The translations under genes were made by a program, and so were the position numbers. The notes under the pieces are model-generated. The model saw nothing but the letters and a program-made list of their open reading frames with translations. It made no database searches and was not told the origin of the DNA. Of a stretch of 12,779 nt of DNA, positions 8,189 through 12,779 are shown one piece after another. The stretch lies in NCBI GenBank assembly GCA_016744485.1, contig JADGEG010000042.1:1-12779 (forward strand), written 5' to 3'. The stretch is from Arcobacter sp. Lineage in GTDB: Bacteria > Campylobacterota > Campylobacteria > Campylobacterales > Arcobacteraceae. Positions within the stretch are counted from its first letter, which is position 1, and every line of letters starts with the position of its first letter.

Positions 8189-8194
8189 AAGTTG

Positions 8195-9661
8195 ATGCAA
8201 GATGGTGTAAAAATTGAATATGATTATACAATTGTAAAAGCATTTACATATACAACAATTTTATTTGGTATTATAGGTATGCTCGTTGGTGTAATTTTAG
8301 CATTTCAATTAGCATATCCACAGCTTAATAATTTAGCTGGAGAATATGGTACTTTTGGAAGATTAAGACCTTTGCATACAAGTGGTGCAATTTTTGGTTT
8401 TACCTTAAGTGGTATTTTTGCTTCGTGGTACTATATAGGACAAAGAGTATTAAAAGTTTCTTTAAAAGAATCACCTTTTTTAATGTTTATAGCTAAATTA
8501 CATTTTATTTTATATTTTATTACTATACTTTTAGCAGTTGTTACATTAACTATGGGAATTACAACTTCAAAAGAGTATGCTGAATTAGAATGGCCATTAG
8601 ATATTTTAATTGTACTTTGGTGGGTTTTATGGGGTATTTCTATTTTTGGTTTAATTGGTATTAGAAGGGAACGAACCTTATATATATCTTTATGGTACTT
8701 TATTGCATGTTTTTTAGCAGTAGCAACTTTATTTTTATTTAATAATATAGAAATACCAACATATTTTGTATCTGGTTATGGTTCTTGGATACATTCAGTT
8801 TCAGCATATGCTGGTACAAATGATGCTTTAGTACAGTGGTGGTTTGCACATAATGCAGTTGGTTTTGTATTAACTGTACCTATTATTGGAATCATCTATT
8901 ATTTCTTACCAAAAGAATCTGGACAAAATATTTATTCATATAAACTTTCTATTTTAGCATTTTGGGGTTTATTATTTGTTTATTTATGGGCAGGTGGACA
9001 TCACTTGATTTACTCAACAGTTCCTGATTGGATGCAAACTATGGGTTCTGTTATGTCTATAATCTTAATTGTACCATCTTGGGGATCTGCTATTAATATG
9101 CTTTTAACTATGAAAGGTGAATGGCAACAGCTACAATCTAATACTTTAATTAAATTTATGGTTTTAGCATCAACTTTTTATATGCTATCAACAATTGAAG
9201 GTCCAATACAATCTATTAAATCAGTTAATGCAATTGCTCATTTTACTGATTGGATTCCAGGACATGTTCATGATGGTACTTTAGGTTGGGTTGTATTTGT
9301 AATAATGGCAGCATTGTTTCATATGGCTCCTAGAATTTTTAAAAGAGAATTGTATTCAAAATCTTTAATGGATACTCAGTTTTGGTTACAAACAACAGGA
9401 ATTGTATTGTACTTTACATCAATGTGGGTAGCAGGTATTACTCAAGGAATGATGTGGAGAGCTTATGATGAATATGGATCTTTAGTTTATTCATTTATAG
9501 ATACAGTTACTGTGTTGCAACCATATTATACAATTAGAGCTGTTGGTGGATTATTATATCTTGTTGGTTTTTTCATGTTCTCATATAATATGTATAAAAC
9601 CATAGTATGTGGTAGAATTTTAGATAAAGAACCTATTAATGCTACACCTGTAGCACCATAA
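8195..9661 (+). CDS. ccoN: cbb3-type cytochrome c oxidase, catalytic subunit I
   Basis: CcoN is the integral membrane haem-copper subunit (about 12 membrane spans) that reduces oxygen to water and pumps protons. Starting from the ATG (488 residues), all metal ligands are visible: H61 (RPLHTSG) and H359 for the low-spin haem b, H219 (WWFAHNAVGF) and H269-H270 (GGHHLIY) for CuB, and H357 (PGHVHDG) for haem b3. Y263, six residues before the HH pair, matches the active-site tyrosine cross-linked to a CuB histidine in cbb3 enzymes, and E335 (STIEGP) matches the conserved glutamate near the active site. With these intact it should be catalytically competent. It is the first gene of a compact operon, with its own promoter and a perfect ribosome-binding site. 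The cbb3 family has high oxygen affinity, suiting microaerobic life. Confidence 0.98.
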   Translation: MQDGVKIEYDYTIVKAFTYTTILFGIIGMLVGVILAFQLAYPQLNNLAGEYGTFGRLRPLHTSGAIFGFTLSGIFASWYYIGQRVLKVSLKESPFLMFIAKLHFILYFITILLAVVTLTMGITTSKEYAELEWPLDILIVLWWVLWGISIFGLIGIRRERTLYISLWYFIACFLAVATLFLFNNIEIPTYFVSGYGSWIHSVSAYAGTNDALVQWWFAHNAVGFVLTVPIIGIIYYFLPKESGQNIYSYKLSILAFWGLLFVYLWAGGHHLIYSTVPDWMQTMGSVMSIILIVPSWGSAINMLLTMKGEWQQLQSNTLIKFMVLASTFYMLSTIEGPIQSIKSVNAIAHFTDWIPGHVHDGTLGWVVFVIMAALFHMAPRIFKRELYSKSLMDTQFWLQTTGIVLYFTSMWVAGITQGMMWRAYDEYGSLVYSFIDTVTVLQPYYTIRAVGGLLYLVGFFMFSYNMYKTIVCGRILDKEPINATPVAP

Positions 9662-9676
9662 GAAGGAGGGTTAAAT

Positions 9677-10360
9677 ATGTTTCATTGGTTTGAGCAAAGA
9701 CCATTTTTCTTTGCAGTGTTAGTATTTATTGTTATTTCATTTGCAGGAATTATAGAAGTTATTCCCGATTTTGCAAAACAATCTCGTCCAAGTGTTGGTA
9801 CAAAACCATATACGGTTCTAGAATTAGCTGGTAGACATGTGTATATAAAAGATTCTTGTAATTCTTGCCATTCTCAGTTAATAAGACCTTTTAAAAGTGA
9901 AACTGATAGATACGGTATGTATTCTCTTTCAGGTGAATTTGCTTATGATAGACCATTTTTATGGGGTTCTAAAAGAACAGGTCCAGATTTAATGAGAGTT
10001 GGAAATTATAGAACTACAGACTGGCATGAAAATCATATGTTAGATGCACCATCAGTTGTACCTGGTTCAATAATGCCATCATATGCATATATGTTTGATA
10101 ATATTGCTGATTTAGATACTGCTTATGCTGAAGCATATACAGTGAAAAAAATATTTAAAACACCGTATGATGTTGATTTAAATGGTGATGGTAAAATAGA
10201 TGTGCCTCTTGGTGAATATCAATATGCTATTTCTTTAGCTAAAAAACAAGCAAAGGAAATAGCAGCTGATATGAAAAGTCAAGCAGTAAAAGATAAAGTA
10301 CAAAATGGTTTAATTCCAGAAATTGTTGCTTTAATTGCATATTTAAATTCTTTAAAATAA
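9677..10360 (+). CDS. ccoO: cbb3-type cytochrome c oxidase, monohaem cytochrome c subunit II
   Basis: CcoO carries electrons from CcoP or soluble cytochrome c to CcoN. The 227-residue protein has an N-terminal membrane anchor (about 9-29) and then a periplasmic cytochrome c domain. The haem-binding motif CNSCH is at 61-65, inside the family block DSCNSCHSQLIRPF, and the distal ligand is M133 (GSIMPSYAYMF). The segment GTKPYTVLELAGRHVY before the haem motif is also characteristic. The insertion before the C-terminal helix includes DVDLNGDGKIDVPLG, an acidic loop resembling an EF-hand calcium-binding site; that resemblance is worth noting but untested. A strong AAGGAGG (9663-9669) precedes the ATG by 7 nt. 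It follows ccoN after 15 nt and overlaps ccoQ by 1 nt. Confidence 0.98.
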   Translation: MFHWFEQRPFFFAVLVFIVISFAGIIEVIPDFAKQSRPSVGTKPYTVLELAGRHVYIKDSCNSCHSQLIRPFKSETDRYGMYSLSGEFAYDRPFLWGSKRTGPDLMRVGNYRTTDWHENHMLDAPSVVPGSIMPSYAYMFDNIADLDTAYAEAYTVKKIFKTPYDVDLNGDGKIDVPLGEYQYAISLAKKQAKEIAADMKSQAVKDKVQNGLIPEIVALIAYLNSLK

Positions 10361-10596
10361 TGTATACAATGGATTATGAAACTTTATTAACATTACAAGG
10401 TTATTTAAAATTTTTTTTAATATTGATTGTATTTATTATATTCTATTCATATGTTTATTCTATGTATAAAAGAGATAAAAGTGGTACAAAAAATTATGAA
10501 AAATATACAAATCTTGTACATGATGATTCAATAGAGTCTAATCCACTTGAAGAAAGAAAAGAAAAAAAGAATAAAGAACAAGGAGAAATAGTATGA
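10360..10596 (+). CDS. ccoQ: cbb3-type cytochrome c oxidase, small subunit CcoQ/FixQ
   Basis: CcoQ is a small single-span protein that helps stabilise the cbb3 complex and the association of CcoP. The 78 residues have one membrane segment (about 16-36, FFLILIVFIIFYSYVYSMY) followed by KRDKSGTKNYEKY, the juxtamembrane pattern typical of this subunit, and a highly charged cytoplasmic tail. The ATG at 10360 overlaps the ccoO stop by 1 nt (TAATG), pointing to coupled translation. A second in-frame ATG at 10369 would remove three residues, and neither has a clear Shine-Dalgarno sequence. It overlaps ccoP by 4 nt. Confidence 0.9.
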   Translation: MYTMDYETLLTLQGYLKFFLILIVFIIFYSYVYSMYKRDKSGTKNYEKYTNLVHDDSIESNPLEERKEKKNKEQGEIV

Positions 10597-11489
10597 AATC
10601 CATGGTTATAGGTGGAATTATTCTTGTTATCGCTTTGATGGCAGGAACTTACTTTGTTGCGGGTGATGCCTTTGTTAGTGGTGATTATATTAATAGTTTA
10701 ACAATGCTTGGAGCTTTTGCAATTATTGCAATTACTGTATTTGTTGTAATTAAATATATTAATCAAATAAAAAATGATACTGCTAGTGGTGATTTATTAG
10801 ATGGTAGTTGGGATGGTATTGGTGAGTATAGCAATCAAATTCCTAAAGGTTGGGGAATTGCATTTATTGGTGTAATTATTTGGGGTATATGGTATATGTT
10901 AATTGGATACCCTACTAATAGTTTTTCTCAAATTGGACAATGGAATGAAGAAACATTGGAACATAATGAAAAGTTTGCATCTAAATGGGATAACCCATCA
11001 CAAGAAACATTAAATGCTATGGGTGAGTCTATTTTTTTAGTACAGTGTGCACCATGTCACGGTGTTGATGCTGAAGGAATTGATGGTAAATCTAAAGATT
11101 TAACTATAAGAATCTTAAAATCTTCTGTGCAATATGTAATTAGAAATGGCTCTTATAATTTTAAATCATTATATCCAGCTGGAATGCCTTCAATGATCTT
11201 AAATGATGCTAATGACATAGATGAAGTTTCTTCTTATGTAGCAGGTGGTTTTAAAGGTAAACAACCTTCTTCTTATATGGTTTGTGCAGGATGTCATGGC
11301 ATTGATGGTAAAGGTATAGCTTTTGTTGGACCAAACCTTGTAGAATATGATGATGCTTTGATTTTAGCAGTTTTAGAAAATGGTAAAAAGGCTAATATTG
11401 GAACAATGTTAAGTTTTAAAGGTACATTAAATCCAACTCAAGAAAAAGCTTTAGCTGTATATATTAGAAACTTAGGAGATACTCAATGA
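10593..11489 (+). CDS. ccoP: cbb3-type cytochrome c oxidase, dihaem cytochrome c subunit III
   Basis: CcoP accepts electrons from periplasmic cytochromes and passes them to CcoO. In 298 residues it has three hydrophobic spans: about 4-24, about 36-54, and about 88-106 (IAFIGVIIWGIWYMLIGYP). Two cytochrome c domains follow, with CAPCH at 152-156 and CAGCH at 231-235. Likely distal methionines are M198 or M201 (GMPSM) and M272 (GTMLSF). The block KGWGIAFIGVIIWGIWY followed by QIGQWNEE is the usual CcoP membrane-to-periplasm junction. The extra N-terminal spans go beyond the single anchor of many proteobacterial CcoP proteins. AAGGAG (10580-10585) precedes the ATG, which overlaps the ccoQ stop by 4 nt. 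Confidence 0.97.
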   Translation: MKSMVIGGIILVIALMAGTYFVAGDAFVSGDYINSLTMLGAFAIIAITVFVVIKYINQIKNDTASGDLLDGSWDGIGEYSNQIPKGWGIAFIGVIIWGIWYMLIGYPTNSFSQIGQWNEETLEHNEKFASKWDNPSQETLNAMGESIFLVQCAPCHGVDAEGIDGKSKDLTIRILKSSVQYVIRNGSYNFKSLYPAGMPSMILNDANDIDEVSSYVAGGFKGKQPSSYMVCAGCHGIDGKGIAFVGPNLVEYDDALILAVLENGKKANIGTMLSFKGTLNPTQEKALAVYIRNLGDTQ

Positions 11490-11758
11490 ATAATACTCAA
11501 ATGACTGATGAAGAAAGAGGACTGTTTAGTTTTCTTCATGGTATTACAGGTATGTTAGTTGCTGTTGTACTTTTATTAAGTATTTTAGGAGTTTTAACTT
11601 TTTTTTCTATTGATGTTCAACAAAGAGAAGCAAAAAATTTTTATACAATTAATAAAGATATTAATGGATTAACTTCTGGAAGTGTATTTTCATCAATGAA
11701 ACAAAACACTTCAGAAGAACAACAAAAAAACTATATAAAAATAGATAATAAGAAATAA
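11486..11758 (+). CDS. DUF4006-family single-span membrane protein
   Basis: This 90-residue protein has an acidic N-terminus with DEERGLFSFLHGITGMLVA (about 8-26), one membrane span (about 21-42) and a polar C-terminal tail. It matches my memory of DUF4006, a small family found mainly in Campylobacterota directly after ccoP. Function is unknown; its position and membrane character make an accessory or assembly role for the cbb3 oxidase likely. The ATG overlaps the ccoP stop by 4 nt (ATGA), with AGGAG 7 nt upstream (11474-11478). The tail is rich in Gln, Asn and Lys and is probably disordered. Confidence 0.82.
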   Translation: MNNTQMTDEERGLFSFLHGITGMLVAVVLLLSILGVLTFFSIDVQQREAKNFYTINKDINGLTSGSVFSSMKQNTSEEQQKNYIKIDNKK

Positions 11759-11772
11759 GGAAATTTAATATA

Positions 11773-11865
11773 ATGGATAAAATTATAGGACTTTTATTAG
11801 TAGTTACGGCTGTATTGACTTTATATTTATCTTATTTTGATTCATCAAAAATTTTTGTTGGATAA
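11773..11865 (+). CDS. 30-residue single-span membrane peptide in the cco operon
   Basis: This short gene encodes 30 residues: MDKIIGLLLVV, a continuous hydrophobic stretch of about 19 residues (4-22), then a short polar end with FDSSKIF. Support for a real gene is positional. AAGGAAA (11757-11763) lies about 9 nt before the ATG, it starts 14 nt after the DUF4006 stop, and its stop shares one base with the next ATG (TAATG at 11863-11867). It thus fills a gap that is otherwise unexplained in a tightly packed operon. Lys3 before the span suggests the N-terminus is cytoplasmic. It recalls in size and form the tiny subunits of bacterial terminal oxidases (CydX of cytochrome bd, CcoM of Pseudomonas cbb3), but I see no sequence identity that proves homology. 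Function not recognised. Confidence 0.65.
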   Translation: MDKIIGLLLVVTAVLTLYLSYFDSSKIFVG

Positions 11866-12491
11866 TGATAAAATTTAAATTAATAAAAATATATTTTTTA
11901 CTTTTATTATTTTTACCATATTATGTCTTTGCTAGTGACTTTATCTTAAGTAGTGATGGTTTAGTTGATATAAGAGCAATTGGTAAAATAAATGAAATAG
12001 GAAAAGAAACAAGAGAAAAATTAGGTGTAAATGTTTATTTATACCTAAAAAAAGATTTTTTTTTAAAAAAATATATGTCAATAGAAGAGAAACATAAATA
12101 TATTAAAGAATATGAATATAAAATTTTAAAAAATCTTCTTAAACCCTATGTACTATTAACAATTTCTGTTAATGATATTCATGTGAATTTATATACATCT
12201 ACAGATTTCAAAAATATTGTAAATAAAGATGATATTTTAGATAATTATGTAGTCCCTTTACTTGCATCAAAAGATAAAAATACAGTATTTTCTAAAGCTA
12301 GTGCTGCTGTTTTAAATGGTTATGCTAGTATTGCTGATAAAATTGCAGAAGCAAAAAATATTGAATTAATAAGTAGCATAGGTAATTCAAGTAAGGTAGC
12401 AAGTACTATATGGAGAGTATTTATTTACACTTTAGTAGTTTTGGGTTTATTATTATATATTTATGCTATGTTAAGAAAAAAGAAGGTATAA
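11865..12491 (+). CDS. TPM-like exported protein with C-terminal membrane anchor
   Basis: The 208-residue product has a signal peptide (about 1-23, a lysine-rich start, leucine-rich core and VFA before SD), an extracytoplasmic domain of roughly 150 residues, and a C-terminal membrane span (about 184-203) ending in RKKK. This layout and features such as LVDIRAIGKINEIGKETREKLGVNVYLYL, here split as IRAIGKINEIGKE (about 36-48) and KLGVNVYLYL (about 52-61), resemble the TPM (TLP18.3/Psb32/MOLO-1) fold, in which an alpha/beta domain is held at the membrane surface. Related plant proteins act in photosystem II repair. Lying between oxidase genes, it may assist cbb3 assembly or turnover, which is inference. 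Its ATG overlaps the stop of the 30-residue peptide by 1 nt. Assignment to TPM is probable, not certain. Confidence 0.65.
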   Translation: MIKFKLIKIYFLLLLFLPYYVFASDFILSSDGLVDIRAIGKINEIGKETREKLGVNVYLYLKKDFFLKKYMSIEEKHKYIKEYEYKILKNLLKPYVLLTISVNDIHVNLYTSTDFKNIVNKDDILDNYVVPLLASKDKNTVFSKASAAVLNGYASIADKIAEAKNIELISSIGNSSKVASTIWRVFIYTLVVLGLLLYIYAMLRKKKV

Positions 12492-12494
12492 AAA

Positions 12495-12722
12495 ATGATG
12501 AAAAAAAACTATTGGCCTTTATTATTTATAGGTATATTTCTTTTTACTTTTTTTATGATTGTTTGGACTATTTATTGGGCAATCAAAACACCAGTTCATG
12601 AAGATAGAACATTTTTAAATTCTTATCATGATTTGGATAAAACATATAATGATATTATAATAAATAATGAAAAATTTAGAAATAAATATGATTTTAAAGT
12701 TATAATAAATAAGAAATATTGA
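12495..12722 (+). CDS. Short FixH/CcoH-like membrane protein
   Basis: The 75 residues begin with KNYWPLLFIGIFLF and have one membrane span (about 7-29), followed by WAIKTPVHEDRTFLNSYHD, the pattern of FixH/CcoH proteins, which have a W-P near the start of the span and a conserved polar motif after it. CcoH is needed for assembly and stability of cbb3 oxidase in proteobacteria and binds the newly made complex. The periplasmic part here is only about 45 residues, against about 120 in classical FixH, so it is a reduced form. An ATG at 12495 with AAGG (12483-12486) 8 nt upstream is preferred over the ATG at 12498. It follows the TPM-like gene by 3 nt and is the last plus-strand gene seen. Confidence 0.72.
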   Translation: MMKKNYWPLLFIGIFLFTFFMIVWTIYWAIKTPVHEDRTFLNSYHDLDKTYNDIIINNEKFRNKYDFKVIINKKY

Positions 12723-12744
12723 ATTTTACCGTAATATTTCTTAT
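12709..12744. terminator. Likely bidirectional terminator after the cco operon
   Basis: ATAAGAAATATT (12709-12720) and AATATTTCTTAT (12733-12744) form a perfect 12-bp inverted repeat around a 12-nt loop. It overlaps the stop codon of the FixH-like gene and also the possible stop of a convergent minus-strand gene, the usual place for a shared terminator. The stem is AT-rich; a T-tract is absent on the plus strand and only loosely present on the minus strand, so termination strength is uncertain. Confidence 0.5.
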
Positions 12745-12779
12745 GTAACTTCATTAAAATCTTCTTGAATTTCGCAATT
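12741..12779 (-). CDS. Possible C-terminal end of a convergent gene, cut by the right edge
   Basis: Read on the minus strand from the window edge, 12 codons (ending EIQEDFNEVT) lead to a TAA at 12743-12741, inside the palindrome. A convergent gene ending at a shared terminator is a natural reading, but 12 residues are too few to identify or prove a gene, and another minus-strand frame is also open here. Confidence 0.28.
   Translation of the reverse strand, partial: NCEIQEDFNEVT

Noticed and set aside
8192..8197. TTG at 8192 as the ccoN start
   Set aside because: It is only 3 nt from the Shine-Dalgarno sequence, whereas the next codon is an ATG at the right distance.
12410..12601. Plus-strand open frame of about 63 codons across the TPM-like/FixH-like junction
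   Set aside because: It overlaps the end of one credible gene and the start of another in a different frame; its hydrophobicity just reflects the AT-rich, T-rich DNA.

Overview
This AT-rich window (roughly a quarter G+C) looks like chromosomal DNA of a Campylobacterota bacterium, most likely from the Arcobacter group. The basis is the protein character of every gene, the helicase-truB-ispE-smpB cluster, and a cbb3 oxidase operon of the ccoNOQP-DUF4006 type typical of that phylum. The genus is inferred from memory of related proteins and was not tested by a search. There are no RNA genes, insertion sequences, CRISPR arrays, phage genes or obvious signs of recent transfer.

Layout: (1) Positions 1-3650, minus strand: carB (large subunit of carbamoyl-phosphate synthetase) is followed 3 nt later by a short Sua5/YrdC-type protein that runs off the left edge. 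(2) Positions 3651-3879: a divergent intergenic region with candidate promoters for both directions. (3) Positions 3880-8035, plus strand: a tight housekeeping cluster of a UvrD/Rep helicase, truB, ispE and smpB, with truB and ispE overlapping and ispE and smpB abutting. (4) Positions 8036-8194: a non-coding gap with a weak inverted repeat, a good -10 box, a small leader hairpin and a perfect Shine-Dalgarno sequence. (5) Positions 8195-12722, plus strand: the cbb3-type cytochrome c oxidase operon ccoN-ccoO-ccoQ-ccoP, followed without a break by a DUF4006 membrane protein, a 30-residue membrane peptide, a TPM-like exported protein with a C-terminal anchor, and a short FixH/CcoH-like protein. 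(6) The window ends with a long palindrome and what may be the last codons of a convergent gene.

How the genes work together: CcoN, CcoO and CcoP carry all the expected haem and copper ligands and should form a working high-affinity terminal oxidase; CcoQ is the small stabilising subunit. The four genes after ccoP are linked by 1-4 nt overlaps or a 3-nt gap, so they are probably co-expressed assembly, stability or accessory factors. The least described part is this tail, above all the 30-residue single-span peptide at 11773-11865, which is short enough to be missed by ordinary gene calling. The rest is ordinary core genome. Two smaller points are the absence of csrA between truB and ispE, where I recall it in relatives, and the unusually short Sua5-like protein linked to carB.
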